This document shows, piece after piece, positions 35,738 through 43,639 of a DNA stretch of 64,000 nt. Positions within the stretch are counted from its first letter, which is position 1, and every line of letters starts with the position of its first letter. The position numbers were made by a program, and so were the translations under genes. Below the pieces are notes generated by a model. The model was not told the DNA's origin. It saw only the letters and a program-made list of their open reading frames with translations, and did not search any database. Origin of the DNA: Propionibacterium sp. oral taxon 192 str. F0372 (GTDB taxonomy: Bacteria; Actinomycetota; Actinomycetes; Propionibacteriales; Propionibacteriaceae); contig NZ_KE340297.1 in NCBI RefSeq assembly GCF_000413315.1, positions 1,500,599 through 1,564,598 of the forward strand, in the 5' to 3' direction.

Positions 35738-36916
35738 TCAGCACAGTAGAGGTTCCACTGCCTTGGCGAATTCCGGGGCAAGCGTACTGGCCGCCGTATG
35801 GTTTCCCGGCAGATCGCGCAGGTCCAGGCCGAGGATGGTTGCCAGGCGTTGACTGGCGAGTCGGGCCAGCTGATTGTGGCTCATAGCACCAGCACAGATC
35901 TCCAGCGGCAGTGTCCGGAGAGCTTCGAATCTGGGTTGATAGAAGACTGTTGGGCCAGCCATCTGCCCAAGGAAGTACTGGTTCTTATCCAACTCTTCGG
36001 GTGGCAATGGAGGAAGGATCACGCGAGCAGGTGGCAATTCGCCTGCTCGGGTGTGATGCGCCGCGCCCGTGAGGTCAAAGAACTCTTGAACAGCTTGTTG
36101 GGGGTCGTGCTTGGCCAGCTTGAGCGCGGACCTGGCCCGTTTTTCCACCTCGGGCGAGTTCAGGAGCGTCAACAATGGCGGTTCGTGCAGCACCATCCGT
36201 GCGACGCGAGTCGGGAATCGGCAACCGTACTCAAGCAAAGTTACGGCCCCGCCGCTGGTCCCCACGAAGAGAGCTGGCTCAGTCGAGACCGAGATGTGCT
36301 CAACGAGTGCCGCGAGATCCTGTGCAAGAATCTGCGGTGTTGGTGGCGCCATGTCGGGGGATCCGATGCTTGCCCCGACTCCACGCGGATCATGGGTTAC
36401 CACCGTGAAGCGGTCCTGGAGCTTGTGAGCGAGCTCTGTGAAGGCACCACGCCCAGCTGGTGCACCCACCAGGAATAACAATGGCCCCTTGCCTTGGACG
36501 GCGTAAACAATGTTGCAGTCTGGCCGGGCCAGTAGTTGGGAGCAGGCCTCGTAGTCCATATAGTCACCAATCTTGCGCTGGATCGTTTCTAGTGCGTGAT
36601 CAACTTCCTGGCGTCGTGCCTCAAGACGCAGTCGGTGAGCTTCCAGCAGCTTTATCCTCGACGTCGGCACATCAGGTTCGGGTTCTGAGGCGCCCGTAAA
36701 AGCAGCGATCTCAGCCAAGGGCATTCCCGCATCTCGCAGGTGCACAAGAATCTTGAGCAGCTCGATATCTGCGGATGAGTAACGACGCTGCCCTGCGGGG
36801 TCTCTCTTCATCGCGGGCAGGACGCCACGGCGTTCAAAGAACCGGAGCGTGTCAGCCGGTATACCGAGTAGGTCTGCGACCTCTGAGATCGTCAGTCCTT
36901 GCTGTTTCAGATCCAT
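35738..36916 (-). CDS. MerR-type regulator fused to an alpha/beta hydrolase
   Basis: A 392-aa two-domain protein. Residues 5-75 are a MerR winged helix (GLTISEVADLLGIPADTLRFFERRGVL, then RYSSADIELLKILVHLRDAGMPL) and 90-120 the MerR dimer helix. Residues about 135-390 are an alpha/beta hydrolase: strand FLVGAPAGRG, HDPRGVG, nucleophile elbow VGTSGGAVTL (Ser near 220) and a C-terminal GNHTA with the likely catalytic His. The hydrolase may bind or process the inducer. It lies downstream of a palindromic promoter that fits self-control. Confidence 0.8.
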   Translation of the reverse strand: MDLKQQGLTISEVADLLGIPADTLRFFERRGVLPAMKRDPAGQRRYSSADIELLKILVHLRDAGMPLAEIAAFTGASEPEPDVPTSRIKLLEAHRLRLEARRQEVDHALETIQRKIGDYMDYEACSQLLARPDCNIVYAVQGKGPLLFLVGAPAGRGAFTELAHKLQDRFTVVTHDPRGVGASIGSPDMAPPTPQILAQDLAALVEHISVSTEPALFVGTSGGAVTLLEYGCRFPTRVARMVLHEPPLLTLLNSPEVEKRARSALKLAKHDPQQAVQEFFDLTGAAHHTRAGELPPARVILPPLPPEELDKNQYFLGQMAGPTVFYQPRFEALRTLPLEICAGAMSHNQLARLASQRLATILGLDLRDLPGNHTAASTLAPEFAKAVEPLLC

Positions 36917-36933
36917 GGTGCAACCTTCGGGCC

Positions 36934-36953
36934 TGAACCATGGTTCAAGTCAA
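36934..36953 (-). promoter_or_regulatory. MerR-type operator next to the -35 box
   Basis: TGAACCATGGTTCA (36934-36947) is a perfect 14-bp palindrome directly abutting TTGACT (36953-36948, minus strand), 18 bp before the ATG of the fused regulator. MerR proteins bind such dyads in the promoter spacer. The -10 box is weak. Confidence 0.6.
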
Positions 36954-36959
36954 GCCCGC

Positions 36960-37165
36960 TCATGACCGGGAACTCGTGATCGTGCGGTTGTAGGTCATGG
37001 CGGTCTCAATGTCGCCTGTTGTCCCGGCTCGGTGGTAGCTCGTGATTAGGCTACCTCGCCCACCGGCTGCGGCCCTGAGCGGATCACCCGCAAGGTTGCG
37101 CGACGGTTTGTGTCCGCCAACGCGCGCAATGCCACATCAACGTCGATTGCCTCTGCTGTGCCCAC
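36960..37165 (-). pseudogene. collapsed copy of the ArsR-SnoaL-TfoX operon
   Basis: From GTG 37165 the minus strand encodes a 39-residue ArsR start (AEAIDVDVALRALADTNRRA, then LRVIRSGPQPVGEVA) ending at a TAA at 37046, close to the intact ArsR at 40473-40808. It then reads SYHRAGTTGDI, as in the SnoaL protein at 39640, fused to ETAMTYNRTIT, as at the end of the TfoX protein at 39285. Gene order is the same as in the intact operon, with the AHSA1 gene deleted. The old promoter area keeps a palindrome ACAGATATCTGT (37203-37214). The stretch 36917-37256 holds nothing else. Confidence 0.75.
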
Positions 37166-37256
37166 GTGGCACCTCCGTGGCTCGTGGATCAACATAAAGC
37201 GAACAGATATCTGTGTTCAGGGATATTTGGATACTGACGTGAGAGGCGCTCTGTCT

Positions 37257-37643
37257 TCAGACGAGCCCGCTGGTGTCGGTGGCGCAGACGCGTAAGCGGT
37301 GTCCGTCGGGGTCGGCGGCGACGAAGGTGTAGCCGAATTCAAGGGTGGTGGGTTCGAGTGCGATGGGGAAACCGAGTGCTGTCCAGTCGCGGTAGAGCTG
37401 GTCGACGTCGTCGTGGATGGCGTAGCTCATGGACAACTCTACGCTGCCTGGTGTGCCAGCTGCGGTGGGATCGATCTGGTCTCGGGCCTGCAAACCGATG
37501 GTGACCTCGTCGGTGAGGGCGAAGACAGCGAATCCGTCGAAAGTCTCGATCGGTTCCTTGTTGAGAACCTGACGGTAGAAAGTGGTGCTGGCCTCGACGT
37601 CGGTGACATAGAGAATCACGCTGGTGGGAGCGAAAGTAGTCAT
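37257..37643 (-). CDS. VOC-family (glyoxalase/dioxygenase fold) protein
   Basis: A 128-aa protein with two beta-alpha-beta-beta-beta modules: SVILYVTDVEASTTFYRQVLN and later FGYTFVAADPDGHRLRV, where PDGH is the typical metal-ligand/turn region. Resistance or small-molecule turnover is common in this family; substrate unknown. GAAAGGA precedes the ATG. It is divergent from the WYL regulator gene, 108 bp away, which may control it. Confidence 0.78.
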   Translation of the reverse strand: MTTFAPTSVILYVTDVEASTTFYRQVLNKEPIETFDGFAVFALTDEVTIGLQARDQIDPTAAGTPGSVELSMSYAIHDDVDQLYRDWTALGFPIALEPTTLEFGYTFVAADPDGHRLRVCATDTSGLV

Positions 37644-37712
37644 GGGAGTTTCCTTTCGTCGTGCCCCTGTGTGGGCTGAGTTCGTTGGTTCCCATGACGC
37701 TAGGGATCAAAG

Positions 37713-37729
37713 ATGACGTCTTCTGTCAT
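37713..37729. promoter_or_regulatory. possible operator between VOC and WYL genes
   Basis: ATGAC-GTCTTCT-GTCAT is an inverted repeat with 5-bp arms in the divergent promoter region, next to a TATATG box of the WYL gene. It may be the WYL regulator's own site. Confidence 0.35.
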
Positions 37730-37751
37730 ATATGTGTGCCATGGTGGGACC

Positions 37752-38723
37752 ATGCGGGCGGACCGGTTGTTGTCGATGATCTGGTTGCTGCGTACCCATG
37801 GCGGGCTGTCGACGGCGGAATTGGCGCAGCGGCTGGAGGTGTCTCGCCGTACCGTCCTGCGGGATGTGGAGGCACTTTCGACCGCCGGGGTGCCGGTGTA
37901 CTGCGAGCGTGGCGCACATGGTGGTGTCCGCCTGCTGCCGGACTACCGAACCGATGTGACAGGCTTGTCGGAAGATGAGAGCCGTGCGCTGTTTGCCGCG
38001 ATCTCGTCGTGGGGTCCGGATTCGATCGGGCTAGGGGATGCGTTCGCATCAGGGGTACGCAAACTACTCGCGGCAGTCCCAGACGCGTATCGTGACTTGA
38101 GTATTGAGGTTGCGTCGCGGATCGTGATTGATCCACATGGGTGGTTGCCGCGACCTAAGGCGTCGCAACTTGGTGATGGCTTCGCCACGGTGCAAGCAGC
38201 AGTGTTCGCCCGGCAGCGGTTGCAACTCACGTACCATTCACGCCGAACCGCCTCCGTGCAAGAAGTGGTGGTAGAGCCGCACGGTCTAGTCTCCGCAGGC
38301 AGTGACTGGTATTTGTGCGCGAGCGAGGATGAGCGGGTCCGGTTCTTCAAAATCGTCCGTATCGAAAGTGTGGTTTTGCTGGCTGAGCCGTGTTCCGGGC
38401 CAGAGATAAATGTGGAGGAGGTCTGGCAGGAGCACCGCGCCAGGTTTCTTGACCAATTCACCCCCGTGGTTGTTGATGTATGGATCCGGTCCAAGCGGTG
38501 GGAAGAAGCCTGCGAGTGGACCATGCGCTTCAATGAAGTAGAGGCTTTCGGCGATCCTCCCGGTGACGGGTGGTTGCCGGTACGTCTGGAGTTCATGGAC
38601 GACCTCCACGCGGTCACTATCCTGCTTCGGCTGGGTTCCGATGTCCGCGTCGAAGCCCCGGTGGAGGTCAAGGCTAAGCTCCTTGATCACGCCGACCAGA
38701 TTGCCGCGCTGTACCGATCCTGA
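37752..38723 (+). CDS. WYL-domain transcriptional regulator (YafY type)
   Basis: A 323-aa regulator: N-terminal DeoR-like HTH (RADRLLSMIWLLRTHGGLSTAELAQRLEVSRRTVLRDVEAL), then a WYL sensor domain near residues 145-215 (EPHGLVSAGSDWYLCAS replaces the canonical WYL core) and a C-terminal WCX extension. WYL proteins bind nucleotides or other ligands and commonly control a divergent gene, here the VOC gene. I start at ATG 37752 (MRADRLL); the 13 codons upstream are not conserved-looking. Confidence 0.85.
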   Translation: MRADRLLSMIWLLRTHGGLSTAELAQRLEVSRRTVLRDVEALSTAGVPVYCERGAHGGVRLLPDYRTDVTGLSEDESRALFAAISSWGPDSIGLGDAFASGVRKLLAAVPDAYRDLSIEVASRIVIDPHGWLPRPKASQLGDGFATVQAAVFARQRLQLTYHSRRTASVQEVVVEPHGLVSAGSDWYLCASEDERVRFFKIVRIESVVLLAEPCSGPEINVEEVWQEHRARFLDQFTPVVVDVWIRSKRWEEACEWTMRFNEVEAFGDPPGDGWLPVRLEFMDDLHAVTILLRLGSDVRVEAPVEVKAKLLDHADQIAALYRS

Positions 38724-38849
38724 CGTGCTGCGATGAGTAGTCTTGTGATGGTTAGATCCATCCGTCCTGAGCTTGAGCTACACGTGCCTGCAGATTGAGG
38801 AGGGAGGGTTCGGTTTATGACCCGCTACGCGGCAAGCATTCTGTATCCT

Positions 38850-38890
38850 TGATGGCCTGGCCATCATCGGTCGTTGCATGCTTCTAGGGT
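38850..38890 (+). promoter_or_regulatory. palindromic operator and leaderless promoter of the second VOC gene
   Basis: TGATGGCC-T-GGCCATCA (38850-38866) is a perfect 17-bp palindrome at the expected -35 position. TAGGGT (38885-38890) follows and is 6 nt from ATG 38897, without a ribosome site. Confidence 0.5.
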
Positions 38891-38896
38891 AGAAAG

Positions 38897-39274
38897 ATGT
38901 CAGCAATTGGACTCCTTACCCAGCTCGTCTTTGAGTGCGGCGACTCACAACGGGCAGCAGCCTTCTGGCAGGAGATTCTGGATCTACCATCAGCCAATGG
39001 TGACGATGAGTGGCTCACGTTGGTTTGGCCCCCAGTAGGACGGCTCTCCTTCCACCGCGTTCCCGATTATGAGCCGCCACGATGGCCAGGCAGATGCGGC
39101 GAGCAACAGGTTCATCTTGATCTTCTGGTGGATGACCTCCCCGAGGCATGTGCCACGGTCGAAGCCGCTGGAGGCCGACCACTCACCGATGTGCAGGATC
39201 CTGGCCCGAAGGCCTGGCGCATCTACGCAGATCCCGAGGGGCATCCCTTCTGTCTTGTCACCGTGCCCGAATAG
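38897..39274 (+). CDS. VOC-family protein
   Basis: A 125-aa glyoxalase/bleomycin-resistance-fold protein: QLVFECGDSQRAAAFWQEIL, a middle strand with QQVHLDLLVDDLPEA, and the closing YADPEGHPFCLV. This subfamily is common in actinobacteria as single small genes. Substrate unknown. It ends 10 bp from the convergent TfoX-N gene. Confidence 0.78.
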   Translation: MSAIGLLTQLVFECGDSQRAAAFWQEILDLPSANGDDEWLTLVWPPVGRLSFHRVPDYEPPRWPGRCGEQQVHLDLLVDDLPEACATVEAAGGRPLTDVQDPGPKAWRIYADPEGHPFCLVTVPE

Positions 39275-39284
39275 CCTGCCTGGA

Positions 39285-39635
39285 TCATGTACCGGTGATG
39301 CTGCGGTTATATGTCATGGCGGTTTCCACCCAGAAAGTGAGCTTGTCATCTCCGGCAAGAGCGTCGGGGGTGACGGTGATCCAGCCGGAGCCCATACTCC
39401 GCTCTGCACCCATCTTGGCTTGTTTCGCACCCGGCTGGGTCAAGAGGGATTCGTGGTCGTGGGCGTCGACGCGGACGAGCAGGCTGCCGTCCTTACCGAC
39501 ACTGACGATCATCTTGTCGTTGACCATGACCGCGCGTCCACCAAACATAGACACTTCTCGGACGCCAGGCTCGTCAACGACGAGTGCACGCACGCGTTGA
39601 ACGAGGGTGTGTTGTGTGGGTGTCATCGTCGCCAT
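39285..39635 (-). CDS. TfoX N-terminal-domain protein
   Basis: A 116-aa protein with the TfoX-N fold: VREVSMFGGRAVMVNDKMIVSVGKDGSLLVRV, then a C-terminal helix GDDKLTFWVETAMTY. It is the last gene of an operon ArsR-AHSA1-SnoaL-TfoX. Such small TfoX-N proteins are widespread outside competent bacteria and their role is unknown. Its stop is 4 bp downstream of the SnoaL gene's neighbour region; spacing is tight. Confidence 0.72.
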   Translation of the reverse strand: MATMTPTQHTLVQRVRALVVDEPGVREVSMFGGRAVMVNDKMIVSVGKDGSLLVRVDAHDHESLLTQPGAKQAKMGAERSMGSGWITVTPDALAGDDKLTFWVETAMTYNRSITGT

Positions 39636-39639
39636 GGGC

Positions 39640-39999
39640 TCAGCCTTGGGTGGGTGGGCCGTAGGAGAGCCGGTCGAAGATCAGAATGCTGTCGATGATC
39701 TTTCCATTGCGCACGGTGAAGCACTCGGCTGCTGGGGCAATGCTGGTGGCGGCGGTTTGCGGGTAGTAGAACAACGCGACCCGGTCGCCGTTGGTGAAAT
39801 TGGCGATATCTCCGATGCCGGTCAAGGTCGGGGCAAACCCGGCGATGAAAGCTTGGTAGGCCTGTTTACTGTCCAGATCGACCCCGGGCGCGCGGCAGGT
39901 GATGTCATCCGCGACATAGGACATAGCCGTCTTGATGTCGCCCGTCGTCCACGCGTGGTGATAGCTCATCACGGTCTCGTAGGGGCTCATCGATGTCAT
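39640..39999 (-). CDS. SnoaL-like nuclear-transport-factor-2 fold protein
   Basis: A 119-aa NTF2-like protein: YETVMSYHHAWTTGDIKTAMSYVADDITCRAPG at the start is typical of SnoaL-like polyketide-cyclase-related proteins, and the end has ECFTVRNGKIIDSILIFD. Probably an enzyme or ligand binder of unknown substrate. ATG 39999 has GAAAGGAAA. It lies 4 bp upstream of the TfoX-N gene and 46 bp after the AHSA1 gene. Confidence 0.75.
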   Translation of the reverse strand: MTSMSPYETVMSYHHAWTTGDIKTAMSYVADDITCRAPGVDLDSKQAYQAFIAGFAPTLTGIGDIANFTNGDRVALFYYPQTAATSIAPAAECFTVRNGKIIDSILIFDRLSYGPPTQG

Positions 40000-40045
40000 G
40001 TCTGGGTTTCCTTTCGTGGGACTGTTGCTTGCGATCTGGCGTGGA

Positions 40046-40480
40046 TCAGCCGGTTGAGGGGTGCCAGCAGTCTGCACCGGCATCAAGCCCTGCGCCCACG
40101 AGTCGAAGGCGTGGCATGAAGTGTGACCAGCCATCGGCGTGGCCACGAACCGCGGTGTCCGGGAGATCGGAGTGGCACAGATCAACATGCGTTCCAGTAT
40201 TGGTGGCGGTCAGGACAAACTCGACCGTGGAGGCTCCTGTGGGTAACTCTTCGTTGCCGGGGAAGCCCCATGAGAACACCACTCGACGGGGAGGCTCGAC
40301 GATGAGGTATTCGCCTCGGATGGGGTAGCCCGCGACGTCTACCGCGAACTGGCCGCCCGGGGTTGGGTCAAGGTCAGCGTACTGGCCCATCCACGCTGTC
40401 ATACCTTCATTTGAGGTCAGGTATTCGAACACGGTCTCGGGAGGGGCTGCGATCTCGATGGAGTCCCGAAACTCAGCCAT
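40046..40480 (-). CDS. AHSA1/START-like SRPBCC protein
   Basis: A 144-aa protein of the AHSA1 group: DSIEIAAPPETVFEYLTS at the start, GQYADLDPTPGGQFAVDV and VEPPRRVVFSWGFPGNEELP in the middle, and HADGWSHFMPRL near the C-terminus. These often follow an ArsR gene, as here. ATG 40480 overlaps the end of the ArsR gene by 8 bp; an in-frame start 27 bp further upstream is possible. Confidence 0.8.
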   Translation of the reverse strand: MAEFRDSIEIAAPPETVFEYLTSNEGMTAWMGQYADLDPTPGGQFAVDVAGYPIRGEYLIVEPPRRVVFSWGFPGNEELPTGASTVEFVLTATNTGTHVDLCHSDLPDTAVRGHADGWSHFMPRLRLVGAGLDAGADCWHPSTG

Positions 40481-40808
40481 GCTGGCCTGCTTCTCGCTGT
40501 TCGACAACAGCCTTGAGGGCTGTCAGCTTGCCGGGCCAGAACTCGTCCAGATAGGACCGCACCGCTGCTAGCCCGTTGGTGTTGAGCGCGTACAAATGCC
40601 GGGTTCGATCGGCTGTGACCGTTGCCAGACCTGCCCGCTCAAGTGTCCTGAGGTGGTGTGAAGTCGTCTGCTGCGACAGTCCCACCTCCTGTGCCACTTC
40701 ACCAACTGGCTGCGGCTCCGTGCGGATTACCCGCAGAATCGCGCGACGATTCGCATCGGCTAACGCGCGCAGTACAGCATCCACGTCGATTGCTTCTGCC
40801 GCTGCCAT
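40473..40808 (-). CDS. ArsR-family transcriptional regulator
   Basis: A 111-aa winged-helix regulator: VLRALADANRRAILRVI, then VGEVAQEVGLSQQTTSHHLRTLERAGLATVTADRTRHLYALN. The metal-binding cysteines of ArsR/SmtB sensors are absent; this belongs to the subgroup linked with AHSA1 genes. It heads a four-gene operon. ATG 40808 has GGAGG 7-8 nt upstream. A truncated copy of its first 39 codons is found at 37046-37165. Confidence 0.85.
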   Translation of the reverse strand: MAAAEAIDVDAVLRALADANRRAILRVIRTEPQPVGEVAQEVGLSQQTTSHHLRTLERAGLATVTADRTRHLYALNTNGLAAVRSYLDEFWPGKLTALKAVVEQREAGQHG

Positions 40809-40841
40809 GAGCCACCTCCTGGTCGGATACCTCACGGTAGC

Positions 40842-40857
40842 ACAAATATTCGTTTGT
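40842..40857 (-). promoter_or_regulatory. ArsR-type operator
   Basis: ACAAA-TATTCG-TTTGT is an inverted repeat 34 bp before the ArsR ATG, at a place that would cover the promoter. It is a candidate self-operator. Confidence 0.4.
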
Positions 40858-40990
40858 ACTCAGGAGTATTGGATAAGTCGACGGGTTTCTTGCTCTCAAT
40901 CGCGCGCAGGTGCCTGGGAGGCTGGTGTGTCCAGTGGCGCAGATGCGGAGGCGGTGGTGTCTGTCCCGGTGGTGGGGCAGGATCGTGGAT

Positions 40991-41791
40991 ATGACGAACG
41001 ATCAGTTCCTTGCGCTCTACGATCAGCAGTTGCGCGCAGAAGCCGAAGTGGCCGATGCTGACGAACTGACCATCATCGGGCCCTTGCTTGCGGCCACATT
41101 CCCGGGGCGCGGACGAGGATTCATCACTTATCGGCACATCCCTGCAAGCGCCGATCTCGATGCCCTTGTATCTGCTGCCGTAAATCACTACACGGCCGAC
41201 GTACGTGTGAACCACTTCGAGTGGAAGACCCGAGGCCACGACGACCTGCCTCACCTGGATGATGTGTTGCGCAGGTACGGGTTTGTCTTCGAGGATTACG
41301 AGACTGTCATGGTTGGTTCTGTTGAGGCCGTGATGACAGCAGCCAGTGATATCCCGACCGGATATACGGTGGAGCAGGCCACCACTTCGGCTGCAATCCG
41401 CGAAGCGGAAGCTCTGGCAGGCCGGGTATTCGGGAAATCCCCCGCCAGTTCTGCCCGCCGTGCCGACGAATTCGTGACCCGGTTCGAACGTGATCCCGGT
41501 ACATTCGAGGTGTGGCTCGTCCGGGACCCCACAGGGGAGGTCGTCTGCTCCGGGCGGGTCGATTTTGTTGCCACCACGGATTTTGCGGGGCTCTGGGGCG
41601 GTGTGTGTGATACCCGGCATCGAGGCAGAGGTCTTTACCGGTGCATCACCGCGAAACGCGCCCAGTCGGCTCAGGCTAAGGGGTATTGCTACCTGCAATC
41701 GGATTGCACCGAGTTCTCGCGTCCCATTCTCGAACGTGCTGGCCTGACACCCATCACCACCACAACACCTGCCGTGTGGAAACGCCGCTAA
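40991..41791 (+). CDS. GNAT-family N-acetyltransferase
   Basis: A 266-aa protein with a degenerate N-terminal half and a C-terminal GNAT domain: EVVCSGRVDFVATTDFAGLWGGVCDTRHRGRGLYRCITAKRAQ contains strands 4-5 and an R-x-R-G-L acetyl-CoA loop in place of Q/RxxGxG/A, followed by GYCYLQSDCTEFSRPILERAG. Tandem or two-half GNATs of this kind are common. Target unknown. ATG 40991 (MTNDQFLAL) is 7 nt after CAGGAT. Confidence 0.7.
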   Translation: MTNDQFLALYDQQLRAEAEVADADELTIIGPLLAATFPGRGRGFITYRHIPASADLDALVSAAVNHYTADVRVNHFEWKTRGHDDLPHLDDVLRRYGFVFEDYETVMVGSVEAVMTAASDIPTGYTVEQATTSAAIREAEALAGRVFGKSPASSARRADEFVTRFERDPGTFEVWLVRDPTGEVVCSGRVDFVATTDFAGLWGGVCDTRHRGRGLYRCITAKRAQSAQAKGYCYLQSDCTEFSRPILERAGLTPITTTTPAVWKRR

Positions 41792-41947
41792 GGCACTTCT
41801 GCCGCGCCGAGAACCCCACCCACCGGGTCCAGAGCCGCCTGATGTCCAGCGGTACGAAATGCAGTGCGAATATGCATTGAACGGTCCTGCGACGAGGATG
41901 CCGTGTGGTCATCGTGGGGCTGATCAAGACATGGCACCATGTGTGCC

Positions 41948-43120
41948 ATGTATACTGTTGCTGTCGCGCACCAAGGCCAGTCATTCCCGGGATCGGCCTT
42001 CGACAAGCCCCTGTACCGGATTCCTGCATTGGGTCTCACCACTACCGGGCGTATCCTGGCTGCTTTCGACGTCCGTCAGGACTGGCGGGATCTCCCAGCG
42101 GATTTCGACATCGCCCTGCGGACCTCCGACGACCAGGGGCGCACATGGAGCGAGGCTCGTCCGCTGCGGCAGCACACCCCGGGCCACGGCTTCGGTGACG
42201 CATCCTTCATCACCGATCCGGTCACTGGACGTATCTGCTGCTGGTATGTGGGTTCGACCGGTGAGTCCTATTTCAGCGCCGCTGCCGATCGTCCGGGCTT
42301 GGAACTGTGGCTGTCCACCTCCGACGATAACGGTGACACCTGGACCCATCGCGATCTCAGCCACCTGCGCCCCGGCGGTGTCGGTGGAATGTTCACCTCC
42401 TCTGGCAACGGCACTGTGCTTGCCGACGGTCGTTTAGTGCAGCCCTTCGTCGTTCGGATCGGGGAGGAGGACTGGGCGGTGTGCGCGGTCTCGGCGGATC
42501 ACGGCGATACCTGGGTGGTGGGCCATCCGGTGGGGCCTGGCTGCGATGAGAACAAGGTACTCGGGCTGGCCGTTCCGCCGGGATCGTCGTCCGGTCTCAT
42601 GTCGGGTGCGGAATCTGCGGCGGTGCTTATGCATGCTCGCGCCACCCCGCACCGGCGGCAGGCGCTGTCCATCGACGGTGGGTTTTCTTTCAGCGAACCA
42701 GTGCCGGTACCCGCACTGGTGGATCCGGCCTGCAACGGCGGACTGGTACGCGTTGGTCCGGTGCTGGTTGCCACGATGTGTGATGACCCCACAGGGCGGG
42801 CTCGGCTGTCCATCCATCTGTCGCTTGATGATGGGGAATCCTGGGGGCAGGCGATTCTCGTCGATGACGGGGCCGCCGCCTATTCGGTGGCATGCGCCCT
42901 GGACGAGAAGACGGTGGGGCTCATGTGGGAGGCGGACAACTATGAGCAGATCCTCTTCGCCACCATTACGCTCGGGGAACTGGGGGTTCGCATCGATGGA
43001 TCTGGGCGGGTGTCGTGGAGCCGGGATGCCGTGGAGTTGATAGCTCGCACAGGCGTTCCTGGGCAAGCTAAACCACCGGTAGTCCACCAGAACCAGGTGG
43101 GCAAGGCGTTGATGGCGTGA
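41948..43120 (+). CDS. cytoplasmic sialidase-like BNR-repeat glycosidase
   Basis: A 390-aa six-bladed propeller enzyme of the GH33-like type. The YRIPAL motif gives the first catalytic arginine, and four Asp boxes are visible: TSDDQGRTW, TSDDNGDTW, SADHGDTW and SLDDGESW. YSVACALDEKTVGLMWE near residue 320 fits the nucleophile-supporting region. No signal peptide or membrane anchor, so it acts inside the cell on imported or released sialosides, if it is a true sialidase. A CACCAT box lies 7 nt before ATG 41948; an ATG at 41939 is the alternative. Confidence 0.8.
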   Translation: MYTVAVAHQGQSFPGSAFDKPLYRIPALGLTTTGRILAAFDVRQDWRDLPADFDIALRTSDDQGRTWSEARPLRQHTPGHGFGDASFITDPVTGRICCWYVGSTGESYFSAAADRPGLELWLSTSDDNGDTWTHRDLSHLRPGGVGGMFTSSGNGTVLADGRLVQPFVVRIGEEDWAVCAVSADHGDTWVVGHPVGPGCDENKVLGLAVPPGSSSGLMSGAESAAVLMHARATPHRRQALSIDGGFSFSEPVPVPALVDPACNGGLVRVGPVLVATMCDDPTGRARLSIHLSLDDGESWGQAILVDDGAAAYSVACALDEKTVGLMWEADNYEQILFATITLGELGVRIDGSGRVSWSRDAVELIARTGVPGQAKPPVVHQNQVGKALMA

Positions 43121-43123
43121 GGA

Positions 43124-43369
43124 TCAGACGAGTTGGGTCGCCTTCTTGAGCTGTTCTCGTGTCGCGCGGTCCAAGTCCAACTTCGGAATGCCCCGGACGG
43201 CACCCTCTAACGCGTAGAGGGAGTGCATGCAGTCGAAGGTCGGGTGGATGCGCCACCATGCCTCAAGGCTGCCGATCACGCGTAGTTCTTCGGGGCCGCT
43301 GATACCGGCTCTGGTGAGGGCGCTCGCTAGCCGAGGACCGATATTGGGAAGGTCGATGAGGTCTGTCAT
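43124..43369 (-). CDS. TfoX C-terminal-domain-like protein, copy 2
   Basis: An 81-aa paralogue of the protein at 34558-34803, sharing DLPNIGP near the start and the block LEAWWRIHPTFDC-HSL. Here it stands alone, with no MarR gene beside it. The two copies bracket about 8.3 kb of accessory genes. The open frame continues upstream but that part is not conserved-looking; ATG 43369 gives the same length as copy 1. Confidence 0.7.
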   Translation of the reverse strand: MTDLIDLPNIGPRLASALTRAGISGPEELRVIGSLEAWWRIHPTFDCMHSLYALEGAVRGIPKLDLDRATREQLKKATQLV

Positions 43370-43639
43370 GACGAGCCTTTCCGTAGGGGTGCGAGAGCCC
43401 CCGTGCGGACCGGCATCCTGTCGACCCACACGGAACCTGAATAACATCAGTGTAGTCCTATAACAGTTCGATTTCGATCCGTGGCAATTCCCTTCCGAAA
43501 CTCGCGTTTCATGCATCGGTCTGATCAGGGGTGATGGTGGTTGACCTCTGTTCCCGTGTGTCATGAGGCTTGCCTGAATTGGCTCCGGTGGACCAACGTG
43601 GGAGAGAATCTTATCTCCGTGCGCCGTGATCCGTAGGCT

